Assembly (NCBI GenBank): GCA_947568835.1
Contig: OX387604.1
Location: forward strand, 24,209,076 to 24,273,075
Source of the DNA: Protonemura montana
Lineage: Eukaryota > Arthropoda > Insecta > Plecoptera > Nemouridae
DNA: 64,000 nucleotides
Direction: 5' to 3'
Under the pieces are notes generated by a model. That model had not been told where the DNA came from, searched no databases, and saw only the letters and a list, made by a program, of their open reading frames with translations. The first letter of the stretch is position 1. The number at the start of each line of letters is the position of its first letter. This document shows positions 1-12,006 of the stretch, piece after piece. The position numbers were made by a program, and so were the translations under genes.

Positions 1-2176
<2,176 letters not shown>

Positions 2177-3315
2177 TTTACTACGCAGAGTGATGATTTG
2201 TGCTTTATCCATGGAGTCGGGCGCCACCCACACCAGCACTGGAACGATTGATCCTCATTTCTACGCAATCAGTCTTATCTGTGTCCTGCATCCTTACGTA
2301 AATCCTCCCCCCCCCCCCCCCTTAAAAGATTTTCTCTACACTTTTGAGTTCTAACAAAAAAAAGATCTTCCTATGTCCAGAAATCTGTCATAATCCTGAA
2401 TCCATTTCCAAGAATCGGTTGACAACCTGAAATTATTAATTGTGACTAAAGAAAATGTTTTGGTCTTTCGTTTCAAATTGCCGTTCTGATTCTGTCTTTG
2501 GTAAAGAGTAATATTGTAAAGCCTCCTTTTATTGTGGTTTCAAATGGCTCTTTCTAGATGGTCTACATTCCTTTGCTCGACAATTGTACATAATGTGTTT
2601 GATCTTTTAAAATGTAACCAATATTACAAATAATAGGAATGAATGAATCTGTAAAATAATGATCAATTGAAGAGTATCAATTGAAAATTCAATTACTAGC
2701 AAAGGATTTTGTTCTGATATACCACTGTGACTTTTGAAGCTCAATTGATTGGATGACATGTTACTTTTCTCAGTTTTATATGTGAAATAGTCCTGGTAGG
2801 CAGGGAGCCTCACAGGGCACATTGTTTCCCATGTTAAAATTGGCAGAATCTCAGTTATATGTTTGGTACTACGAAAATATTTAAAAGTACAGTTTCTGAT
2901 ACTGTCATTGAATCTACTCAACCGAATCTTGCAAGGAACCAAATTTTATTTGCGTGAATAAATTGTCTTTATAACTAAAGTATTTTCTTTTATTACAAAA
3001 ATATGAATGCATACATAATTAGTATTAGATACTTCAAGGATACGATTATACTGCTAGAGTTTTGTCATAATTAAGCTCTTTGTTTGCTTCGAGTTGTAAC
3101 GTTATTATGTTAATCTTGCTCCACCTTCAAAACTACGTTATACCAATGCCCGATGGTCTAATGGAATAGAATTGAAGAATCGCTTGTGTTTCTGTTAAGT
3201 CTTGCTCTTATTTTTCCTAGAAGGTACGGTATACTGTAGTTAAAGCTCATGCTATTTGTATTTGGAATTAATGATTAGAATCGTTTGTTAGACTATTTCC
3301 ACACTCCGGTACAAT
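2177..3315. other. Convergent 3' UTR space between RUVBL2 and the secreted-protein gene
   Basis: AT-rich and without coding exons. It holds an 11-base poly-C run near 2307. A plus-strand AATAAA at 2957-2962 could end RUVBL2. Minus-strand AATAAA signals at 2994-2989 and 2950-2945 could end the opposing gene, so the two 3' UTRs probably overlap or abut near 2950. Confidence 0.5.
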
Positions 3316-3816
3316 TCATGGTTGTTTTGTAAACTCTTCCTTGGTGATCTGCTTAATGTTCGGCTGCTCAGGGATCTTCTTTTTGTTGTTTACTGCAACG
3401 GAAGAATAATTAACTGTTAACCATCCTGAGGTAGAAGTGCTTAAACTTTTAAATATTCTACGAGCAGAACTGAGCGTTCAAGCTTTCGGTAAATTTTTTT
3501 GGAAAGTTTTTCTTACCTGTGATCAGTTTGATGGGCCCCTCAGGCTTATGGAGTTTGCTGTGCTTGTTCCCATCCGAAATCCCAACACCAAATTCCACCC
3601 TGTAGACTGGAAGTGGGATCACAGTCGAAGACACTGGAACCAGAACTAGAATTCCCAGTTGGTAATTTGAATTTACTTACAACATATTCTCATGAAAATT
3701 TTTGCTTGTTTACCTGGTTCTAATTTGTCATTTTCATTTTTCTGATAAAGAGTAGGTTTCGCGTTAACACACCCACATAACACCACAAGCAATCCCAGCA
3801 CTGCTACAAAATGCAT
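3316..3816 (-). CDS. Small secreted protein of unknown family, complete, three exons
   Basis: Reading the minus strand, exon 1 is 3816-3714, exon 2 is 3633-3517 and exon 3 is 3392-3316. Donors are GTAAAC and GTAAGA; acceptors follow TTCCAG and TTGCAG. Phases (1 and 1) join cleanly into 98 residues. Residues 1-19 (MHFVAVLGLLVVLCGCVNA) are a textbook signal peptide with likely cleavage after VNA. The mature part starts KPTLYQKN, has a central segment PVYRVEFGVGISDGNKHSK, and ends in a lysine-rich tail (NNKKKIPEQPNIKQ...). It has no cysteine after the signal, so it is not a disulfide-rich peptide. It is short, basic and has no family I recognise. I infer secretion; function is unknown. Exon 2 is shadowed by an unrelated plus-strand open frame. 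Confidence 0.7.
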
Positions 3817-5490
3817 GTTTTTCAGAGAAAATCACGAAGAAGAATTCTTAGTGATTCTAAAATCTAGACAAGGTGCTAAACTGACCCACCTTGAGTCTGA
3901 GTATGGTAGGTATATCGTCATGCCTGTTGCAAGTTAGAGGTGAATTGCTATTCTCTAGGTGAAAGTTGGTGGAGGCTCGCCTAATTTGCCGCCTCTTTGA
4001 ACCAGTACACTCTGTGCATTGAATCCAAAATGTTGTACATCTTATCAAAAGGAAGTGCCTTCTCCGGTCGCTTGCCAGGAAGGGGGTATAGGAGTGGTAG
4101 ATCACAAGTCAATCAAGTGTCTGTCGAGTAGAGTGGGGTTTTTATTGGATAAGTATACCGAGAAGTTCAATGCGGATAGAAGAAGAAATAGAGCAAATAC
4201 AGAGTGTAGCTTGTGAAATGTTTTATTTTAATTGCTGGTGTTGGCATTCGGCGAAATATTTCATTATTTGAAACACTGATAACCGCTAAAAAATAGGTAT
4301 CAAATGTAGAAATAGAGATCAAAATAGATATCCGCCTGACGCGACAGACGGATAAAAAATAGAATTATAATAAAATATTCTGCCCATTGCAATTTAAATA
4401 AAATATTTTTCAGCATAAAAAGTATCGAACGTCAATTTGAAGTTACTTGAGATTGATTGGATGTGAGATTGTGAGATTGACAATTGTGAGATTGACAATT
4501 GTGAGATTGACAGGAATCAGAGTGACAGTGAGTGTTCACAGCCGCATGGAGATCCGTCATTCTCATCAAATGCAATAAAATCCTCTCAAAAATTCGTGTC
4601 CAATAAGCACAGTTGGTCAGAGCAACTCCCGCCACAGGTGAAGATCAGGGTCCCCATTGGGCACCAATTTTTAAAAGGTCAAAAGTGTTCCTAATAATAA
4701 AACAATGTAACTTATTTGCCAGATTTAAACTTTTAACTAACTTTTGCTTGCACTACACGCAATTTTTTTTACCTACCGCAACGTTTGTAAGTCGATCGAA
4801 CTGTTTTAGCATCAAACAAATGTTAACGACATTTTTTAAATGTGTATAGGTAGAGGGGGACAATAGCCGATGTTCCATTTAGTGCTTTAATGTACATGTA
4901 AAATTATGCTACCTATTTCACCTTTAAAATCCGTATTCCCGCTGTAAACATCCCGTTATTAGTGTAGGAGGGGGATAATTCTCTCTTCTGATTTCCTAAA
5001 GAGCCTGTCCGAGACTGTGGATTAGAACCAAAAAGTCATAGATTTTTTACAAGAATTCAATATTTGTACGTATGGTCTGAAAGGCTGGCAATTAATGCTA
5101 CATGGCTGTAACGCAAGGCGGTCTAGCTCACAGGGGCTGGCCACGCGATTCGTGGAATGTGTAGCCCCAGGAATGTGTAGCCTCAATGTGAAGTCCACAA
5201 AGAAAAACAGTCCCCAAAATTATCTTTTGGTGCAGCTGTACATGACCAAAGTGGGGGTAGTTAGTTGCAATGTGTTACCAACCTTCAGTGAAACAAACCC
5301 AAATAAATTAAAAACTACCGAAAAAAATGCAAGTTTAGTAAAAAATTGCAAGGTTTATGCAATTTTTTGTGGGAAAATTTGCAAACTTGGAAGTCAAGTA
5401 GAGCAGTGAAAATAACAGTGCATATTTGATCCTACCATAATAAGAAAACGAAGTCTCTGAAACTGAAATGTGAGAAGTCTCATTCGGGTA
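3817..5490. other. Intergenic, no gene seen
   Basis: This contains the presumed promoter of the minus-strand secreted-protein gene just above 3816. A short 15-bp tandem repeat (GTGAGATTGACAATT, about three units) lies at 4468-4513. Open frames are short, lack plausible splice borders and show no similarity I recognise. Confidence 0.45.
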
Positions 5491-5890
5491 CACCGGGTGT
5501 AGCCTTGTAGGTGAGAGAATTTTCAACAAGGTCATCGGCACCGGGAGCTATTTGTTATGAGGGGCAAGTTTCTTATCTATTTTTACGGCACCGGGAGCAC
5601 CCTTGTAGGTCAAATAAGTTTCATCAAGAGCGTCGGCACCGGGAGCAGCCTTCTAGGTAAGAGAAGGTTCATCAAGGCAATCAGCACCGGAAACATCATT
5701 TTAGGTAAAGCAAGATTTTTGATTTTTAATGGCCCCAGGAATAACCTTGTATGCTAGAAAATATTTATCGAGGCCATCAGCACCGGGAGCAACCTTTTAG
5801 GTAAGGCATTTTGTTTGCGGCATCGAGAGCTGTCTTCTAGGTGAGAAAATGTTCATCAAGGCCATTTGCACCTGGAGCTAACTTTTTGGC
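5491..5890 (+). repeat. 48-bp tandem repeat, nine units
   Basis: Units begin at 5491, 5539, 5589, 5637, 5685, 5733, 5781, 5821 and 5869, so most are exactly 48 bp apart. The consensus begins CACCGGGAGCA, then CCTTNTAGGTAAG, then TTCATCAAGGCCATCGG. Because 48 is a multiple of three, a frame at 5557-5757 reads as 16-residue repeats (GTGSTLVG, GTGSSLLG and so on), but nothing else suggests it is translated. The unit resembles part of the body of the local SINE (GGCACCGGG ... TCTAGG ... GGTTCATCA), so it may be an amplified SINE segment. Confidence 0.85.
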
Positions 5891-5928
5891 GGGGAAGTTT
5901 TTTTTAACGGAAATAGCAAACGAAGGAT

Positions 5929-6035
5929 GGAAAATGAAGCTAAACTGGATAAATGTGCGACCGAACGAGTTTACGTATCGTGTCATATCCCGGCCCGGTT
6001 CGGTCGCAATTTTTTCCAGTCTAGCTCCATTTTCC
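5929..6035. repeat. Foldback (inverted repeat) with about 38-bp arms
   Basis: The left arm at 5929-5966 (ends GTGCGACCGAAC) is the imperfect reverse complement of the right arm at 5998-6035 (starts GTTCGGTCGC, then TTTTCCAGTCTAGCTCC). About 30 bp separate them. Arm-like sequence recurs singly near 53850-53960 and 60270-60370, so this is a dispersed family. Confidence 0.6.
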
Positions 6036-6287
6036 ATTTTAAATATTGTGAAGAGTTATTGCAGTCTCGACAAAACCCGTGTTGGTCCACCACCGGCGCT
6101 AACATCAGCACTTCCGGTGGAAGGCAGGGAGGAGAATAGATTCAAGCCTACAACATCGAACTAGGCAAAGAGAATTGGGAGAGTCAGGAAGATGAGAAAT
6201 TGGCGCAAGAAATAAGATAGTTCCACGTGGCATGGGCACAGGGGACAGAGACCATAAGTACATTGTCTACGTGTAAGGAAGAGTTTT

Positions 6288-6386
6288 CATCTTCTCTCAC
6301 CTAGAAGGCTCTCCCGGTGCCGACGGCCTTGGTGAACCTTCTCTTACATAAAAGGCTGCTCACGGTGCCGACAGCCTTGATGAATA
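6288..6386 (-). repeat. Inverted copies of the 48-bp repeat
   Basis: Two units of the 5491-5890 repeat occur here in reverse orientation: CTCACCTAGAAGG...CCCGGTGCCGACGGCC, then CTTACATAAAAGG...GGTGCCGACAGCC. The arrangement (array, spacer, inverted units) resembles a foldback element with tandem-repeat arms. Confidence 0.7.
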
Positions 6387-6781
6387 AGGCTCTCGCTGAG
6401 GCCAAGCTTATCATTATAGCATAACTCAAAACTCAAAAACTCAAAACTTTATCCTCTTTATAAAATAACCGTCCCATAAGAACTAAAGATTTGGTGGAAT
6501 GCCCAGTTGGTAATCAATAATTAACTTCAACGAATAATAAGAAAACTTCCCTATTAGTTAACAATGGGCTAGAAATTTGACAGTTATTCAAATCGTGCTC
6601 GGAATGTTTTCAACGGAACGGTTGAACTCTGCTATCGACTGTTGCCACAATTTTAGAATCCTCTGGCCCGCCCCCATTTTGTTTTCAGTTCATGAAAGAT
6701 GGCTTGCACGAAAATCTGTAACTCATTTACTATTTATGATTTCCATTATTTTATTGGCGACTAGACCAAGTTCAGTGCTGA

Positions 6782-7196
6782 CCAAAAAGCAGTGACAGTG
6801 ATACTGGATATTGTGGAAATTCGCGAAGCCGCGGTCGCAATAGGCGCCCAAGTAATAATCCAAGTGATGGTCCTGGCGTAGAGGAAGGCGAAGGCATCCT
6901 CACTTTCTTGGTAACTCAGGATAACGACTTGAATTTGGCCAGGCCTGAGGATTTTCAAAATAAATCATCATCTATTCTCAAAGACGTATCCGTGTTTAAG
7001 CCCCGTTCAAAACAGAAACTGTCTAAGTGAGCCAAAATAAAGAAAAAATTCGGGGCTTGTAAGGCCACCAACTGCTGAGCAGGGAAAATCAAAGGTAGAC
7101 GAGAGTTCTATCATTAAAACATCGCTGGAAGGGGAGAAGTTGGAGGATGAGAAGACCACCAAGCCTTTTTCCCCACATGAAACATGCCATGGATGA
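6782..7196 (+). pseudogene. Possible decayed coding sequence, charged and SR-rich
   Basis: There is no ATG-started ORF, but 6782-7030 is an open frame with protein-like composition (SDSDTGYCGNSRSRGRN..., then VEEGEGILTFLV, ending SKQKLSK). A second open stretch at about 7089-7196 in another frame (SKVDESSIIKTSLEGEKLED...) follows. The frame change and lack of start suggest a dead gene or mobile-element ORF; I cannot assign a family. Fragments of the SINE follow from 7395. Confidence 0.25.
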
Positions 7197-7394
7197 TGAT
7201 TTGCTCTTGTCGGGTACTAAAAGCTATGGCCATGTCAGGCCTGGTGGCTTAAGAGGCCTTTTCTTTTTCGACAAAGAGGAAGCCCAAACAACAAGCTCCG
7301 GTGCCGGTATACTTAGCTTGCCTCTGTTGGCGTTCCTTCCAAAGAACGGAAGAACTTTGAAGACAACATTCCTCCTCAAATTCATAGTGTCAAG

Positions 7395-7500
7395 AGGTTG
7401 ATAAACAAGTCGAGTGAAGTTGTTATCCTAACAACCTCTATTCCGAACAGAATTGCTCTTGAGTATGATGGTCACCCATTTTGTCTGACAAAAAAGATCC
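7395..7500 (-). repeat. Diverged fragment of the 5S-derived SINE
   Basis: It carries GGTTGATAAACAAGTCGAGTG, then CTCTATTCCGAACAGAATTG and GATGGTCACCCA, which match the middle and head of the SINE in reverse orientation. It is too diverged to define ends. Confidence 0.6.
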
Positions 7501-8428
7501 TAAGAGAACCGCGAACCAAACATATTTTCCTGAAAGAGGAATTTTATTTATAATTTGCGAATTATTTTGATTTTGGACCCAGTTTAAATTGGATCCAAAC
7601 CTGAGCGGCGCCTGCATCCGCAATGGGGACCTTACAAGGCATTTGCTATAATAGCGGTTCCCCACACGTCACCAAGAAGAGCATTAATTTTGCATAATAT
7701 TATAAGCATTCATTCTAAAAGAACCTCCGCTCCTAATTCAGGATGAGATTGACTTAAAACAAATTATCAATGAATTTAAATTTAGCCCGTGGGCCAGACG
7801 TGGGCCCGTGGGCCCGTTACCAGACTTTTCTGTTTTCTCAGGACAGTCCTGATTTTCAGGCATCTGTCCTGGAATCCCAAGAGACAACACCCGATACGCC
7901 TAAAAGTCCCACTATTTCATTCACACATTAATCAGTCACTTTGATCAAATAAATCATTATTATTTTAATTCCAAACGTCTCCAATTGGGTCTTCATGTCT
8001 TTCATATAAAAAGTGTATTCAAGCCATTCATGTTCCATTTGAAATCTTGACCGACATTAAGATAAGAGGATTTACTGGTGCGTAGACCCAGAGCTGATTA
8101 CACTTTTATTTCTAGCAAAAAGACATAACATTCCTAAACACAGTTTTGATTTTCAAAACGAAACAAAACAAAAATGCTGTGACTTAATCCAACAAACCTA
8201 ACTTGTTTACATTTAAACGATCTTGGGGGTTCGGTAGGGATGGCCAGTCCTTAATTATGGCATCCATAGTTTTGATTTCTTATTTTCAGTAGTGTCATAT
8301 TTAATTAGGGTTTGTTTCTCTAAGGGTGGGCAACGCAGTAATTAAGTTCCCCCAGTCTTGTCAATTGTACAGCTGCACCAAAAGTTCACTATGAGGATAT
8401 TTTTTTGCCAAACACTTTTATCCGGACA
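7501..8428. other. Intergenic, no gene seen
   Basis: AT-rich, with short open frames only and no recognisable exon. Confidence 0.4.
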
Positions 8429-8435
8429 GTATACT

Positions 8436-8473
8436 CTTAGAGAAAAGAAAATGGGTATATTCTTTTCTCTAAG
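8436..8473. mobile_element. 38-bp palindromic mini-element with 7-bp target duplication
   Basis: The ends CTTAGAGAAAAGAA and TTCTTTTCTCTAAG are perfect 14-bp inverted repeats around a 10-bp centre. The flanks are the direct repeat GTATACT (8429-8435 and 8474-8480). A second element with the same TTAGAGAAAA terminus and its own flanking duplication is at 37065-37096. Confidence 0.6.
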
Positions 8474-8980
8474 GTATACTTACAAACAGTAAGAATTTAA
8501 TCTATGATGCAACATAGAATCAACGTTCACACTCCAAGCGTTAACCTCTCACTCAACCATAAATGAATGTCTCTTGACAATTCGCGTCCTAAGTAAAAAT
8601 TCACTTTTGTACAATCTTCTCCCATTTTGAACCAGAGAAAATGAGAGTGTTGTCAAAGATCTTGCAGGAAACATCGTTCTATTAGCAGATGATTTACTTT
8701 GGTACTATACCCAGTACCTACTCATTGACCGTAAGCATTCCCGGCCCTCGGCCTGTTGAACAGGTAACCCCATAATTACTGTCGGATTTGTATTAATTGC
8801 TATTTGCGGCCAGCATAGCTCTGGCAGATTCAATCGCATCACATTCACATGCCAATGACCGATTCCAACCCAAACAACCCAAACAACCTGAGAATGACGG
8901 GCCATGAATGTCGTGCCACCTGACAAACAGCTGTATGCAGTCTTCCCGATCCAGTCGCCGCTGAGCGCAGACCACGTCTG

Positions 8981-10561
8981 ATGCGCGTCCATCGCCAGTG
9001 CGTGTTTGAAGCAGATCAGGACACATGTCCTGCCGCCACTGATCGAGACGCACCGTCGAGCGACCTGCCACTGTGTTTGGGGCTGCTTTTGGGGCTGCTC
9101 TTGGGGTTGCTCGTAGGGCTGGCGCTCCGGAAGTGCGCTGAGATTGGCATGTTTGGGCGGCCGGTATCACTGACACAGAGTAGAGGTGTCACGGAAAGAA
9201 CGAAACCAATAGCGAAGTCTAATAAGGGAGGTAAACAATTCGTGCATTCTCCACGGCAATCTCATCGGCCGCGAAGACATGTATCTAAATGTCATCTATC
9301 TGAAGCCGTTAAATGTAAACAGCGAGGGACTTCATTCGGTGTGCAGTGTAGCGTTCGGTTCAAAGGCTGTGACTTATCTACCATGATGGGAGCAGGTAGG
9401 AAGTATCGGCTTAATTCGAGGCGGCTTTCCGGTAACTGGGAATCTACGCACACTCCGCAGCACGCCCCGCAGAACGTCCCGCATCTTGGGCAGCAGCACG
9501 GGCAGCTTCAAAACCCTCTTCAAAGACCGCTAAATCGGCACGAAAGCGTGAGGGAAAATTTACGTGATCGAATTGGAGTGGAACACCGACGATTTCGTGA
9601 AGCAAATATCATACCAGGTCCTGGGTGTGGCACAAATAACGCAGCATTTCAAGACTGCAGTGGATATAACATGCTCAGTCAACGATTCGGCCACTGCAAC
9701 GATGGAAATCTTCGGCCAGCACGTTGGAATTTAGCAGAAAATCGTCGAGTTGCGACTCATGAAATGCCATTTAATGTTCTTGATCGCAATACTCAACAGA
9801 GTTTCCGACCAAAAAATATGCTAAATCTTCAAAAGTGTCGTTTTATACCAAATGCCACCCGCTCCCAGCAGTTCGGACAGTCTCCGATACAGCAGCGAGT
9901 GCCTGCAAAGACCCTCACCCAGCAGGTTCCAAACAACTCACCGGCATCTGTAACACCTTCGTCATCTCGAGACGGCGTTCAATTCACGTCTTCGGAGACC
10001 CGAAGCACCCGATTAGGTCAAGGTTCGAGGTCCCCCAGTCGAGTCCGACACCCCCGGCTTACCATCGACGTCGACAGAGCACGCCAACACCTGGGTAGCA
10101 CGAGGAAAGAACTCCAAAGCAATGAAACCAGCCACCTGCCAACGAGACCAACAGAAGGCACCAGCCAACTACAAGTCGATGATAGCAATGCAGGAAACCC
10201 CTCAAGAGGAAGCGAAAGAGTAGACTCCGGATTTTCCAATGTCTCGAGCCGATTTTTGGACAACATGAATGATGGAGATGGCAACAGCTCCAACGATGAA
10301 TCAACCCAGTGTAAAACCAACGGCAACCAGGAGGTGGAGATCGTAGTCAACGACAAAATCGCCAGTGACTCTAATGCAAGTGCGAGTGGAAGTTTAAGCA
10401 CGTTCCCGACCAACGTTTCCAGCAGTGACGTTGAGACGACAGTGTATCGCATCGACCACGGTGGGGGCACTGTGCAGAGGGTGGCCACCCCATACCGAGT
10501 CTATGGTGAGCGTCCTAGCCTGGAGGACCCACCAGAAGGCAAGGCAGAAGACTGGATATAG
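8981..10561 (+). CDS. 526-residue single-exon orphan ORF
   Basis: I do not recognise this protein. The frame is open from a TGA near 8921 and the first ATG is at 8981. The GC content is clearly higher than the AT-rich surroundings, and an AATAAA lies at 10716, about 150 bp after the stop. Residues about 30-50 form a leucine/glycine-rich hydrophobic segment (LPLCLGLLLGLLLGLLVGL) encoded by 12-bp-like repeats; it could be a signal anchor. The rest looks disordered: basic and Gln/Asn/Arg-rich in the middle (HAPQNVPHLGQQHGQLQ), Ser/Thr/Asn-rich and acidic towards the end (DDSNAGNPSRGSERVDSG, NDGDGNSSNDEST). No catalytic motif is visible. A frame this long is very unlikely by chance; it could be a lineage-specific gene, a retrogene or a mobile-element ORF. 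An upstream exon cannot be excluded. Long open frames on the opposite strand are shadows. Confidence 0.6.
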   Translation: MRVHRQCVFEADQDTCPAATDRDAPSSDLPLCLGLLLGLLLGLLVGLALRKCAEIGMFGRPVSLTQSRGVTERTKPIAKSNKGGKQFVHSPRQSHRPRRHVSKCHLSEAVKCKQRGTSFGVQCSVRFKGCDLSTMMGAGRKYRLNSRRLSGNWESTHTPQHAPQNVPHLGQQHGQLQNPLQRPLNRHESVRENLRDRIGVEHRRFREANIIPGPGCGTNNAAFQDCSGYNMLSQRFGHCNDGNLRPARWNLAENRRVATHEMPFNVLDRNTQQSFRPKNMLNLQKCRFIPNATRSQQFGQSPIQQRVPAKTLTQQVPNNSPASVTPSSSRDGVQFTSSETRSTRLGQGSRSPSRVRHPRLTIDVDRARQHLGSTRKELQSNETSHLPTRPTEGTSQLQVDDSNAGNPSRGSERVDSGFSNVSSRFLDNMNDGDGNSSNDESTQCKTNGNQEVEIVVNDKIASDSNASASGSLSTFPTNVSSSDVETTVYRIDHGGGTVQRVATPYRVYGERPSLEDPPEGKAEDWI

Positions 10562-10885
10562 ATATCACACGGACAATGTTTGTTTTCGGGCGTTGAGGCA
10601 TGATTTGGTCAATGATTGGTGAATTTTTTATGTCAATGGTTATGGCATTTGGGTGTATGCATAAAATTGTGCTTATGCAAAGGTTTGGTTTAGTTAACTT
10701 AGAAGAGGTGACTAAAATAAAGGAAAACATCTATTATGGTTTTTTTTCTTGTAAAAAAAACTCCGAAATACGAGGGTTAAAAAATGTCGCAAATAAACAA
10801 TTTCTAAGCGAAGACACATTGAAAATCATGAAAACTTCCTGAAAAGCCAATGTCAAACCGAGTCAGGTCGCCACTCGAACTTCGA
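10562..10885 (+). other. 3' flank of the orphan ORF
   Basis: AT-rich, with AATAAA at 10716-10721. It ends in the left copy of the SINE target-site duplication, TCGAACTTCGA (10875-10885). Confidence 0.5.
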
Positions 10886-11320
10886 ACCGAACGGTTTGTC
10901 GTGTTGGAAACACCGGTTCTCGTTAGATCACCGAAGCTAAGCAACACTGCGCTGAGTCAGGTATTGGATGGGTGACCATCACACACATGACCAGTTCTGT
11001 TCGGGAGAGAGATTAGAGGGATAAAAGTTAGTACAGCAACTTCACTCGCCCTGCTTATCAACCTCTCGACAGCATGGATTTGTGGAGGAATCCTGCTGTT
11101 TGCGTTATACCGTCCTTCGAAAGGGAGGTTAAGCCGGTGGTCCCCTTGGTGCTCTTCGACAGGCGTAGGCTACGTACCGGCACCGGGTTTCCCCTCCTCT
11201 AGGCTAGGTTAGGTTCATCATCATCCTCATCATCATCAGCTCATTCACCGTCGCCATTAGACCAGTGCCGCAGGGCCAGATGTCAAAACAGTGCGTCGTT
11301 AAACACCACAAATAAATAAA
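10886..11320 (+). mobile_element. Full-length 5S-rRNA-derived SINE with perfect 11-bp TSD
   Basis: The head (10886-10990) resembles 5S rRNA: TCTCGTTAGATCACCGAAGC then TAAGCAAC, and GGTATTGGATGGGTGACCATC, which line up with the 5S internal promoter (GATCTCGGAAGCTAAGCAG and the C box GGATGGGAGACC). The body holds CAGCATGGATTTGTGGAGGA, a CCGGCACCGGGTTTCCCC block, GGCTAGGTTAGGTTCATCAT and a CAT/CATC run. The 3' end GCGTCGTTAAACACCACAAA runs into AATAAATAAA. It is flanked on both sides by TCGAACTTCGA (10875-10885 and 11321-11331), direct proof of retrotransposition. The organisation fits SINE class 3 (5S head); the 3' tail is probably borrowed from a partner LINE. Confidence 0.9.
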
Positions 11321-11331
11321 TCGAACTTCGA

Positions 11332-12006
11332 TGCCGGCTGTTCATATTGCATCGCTCCTCTACATACCTATAAATCTCTCGGTTCAGTTAGCGTCGCCAA
11401 ACACTTAGAGTTACTTGAATTTGAAGGTCGAATGCTCAACATTTGTTCTTAGTGGGGGCTGTCTCATGAACAATAACCAACATCAGTGATTTGCCATTTA
11501 CATCTATCTAAGAAAATATATGTGAGCGTGAATTAGTATCTTTGGGTGAGCGACAGCAAAATCGAACTAAAAGAATACACCGCAGCAGCCACTACACTTT
11601 AACTAACCCCTCCCCCAAAAACACATTTCCCTACGTTGTTGAAATTCCTGGATTGTTCCTGGAAAAATGACCTAACATAATAAAATACGGTTTCCAAGGC
11701 TTTCAAAACATTTCTGATCGGCGGGCGTGTAGATAACTGCACGCACGCCATGTGGGTGTACATAGCCATTTCGGACTACTCGCGCGGTGCGTGCGAGTAT
11801 ACTATGTCAGATCAGATGTCTGAATTTGACACTTCCATTTAATGACGTTTGATTTTCAATCGTAGGAATAAGGTTGGCCTATTTTCTTACAAATTGTTAT
11901 TGAAGTGAACTTAGTCATGTTTCTCTTTATCGATAGCTAGAAGGAAGTGTTAGTTTAAGACTTTAAAATCAATTTTGTGTCACTTAGAGTGGTTTATTGC
12001 ATTACA
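11332..12006. other. 5' flank of the chimaerin gene
   Basis: No coding sequence seen. Presumed promoter and 5' UTR; I could not place a TATA box or start site with confidence. Confidence 0.4.

Noticed and set aside
3437..3649. Plus-strand 70-codon ORF
   Set aside because: It is antisense to exon 2 of the minus-strand secreted protein, which has splice sites and a signal peptide; the plus frame has neither.
8793..10488. Long minus-strand ORFs across 8793-9176 and 10018-10488
   Set aside because: They lie opposite the 526-residue plus-strand frame, are discontinuous and are explained by its base composition.
10917..10980. Possible functional 5S rRNA gene
   Set aside because: Only part of the 5S sequence is present, with many changes and a long non-5S body; it is a SINE head.
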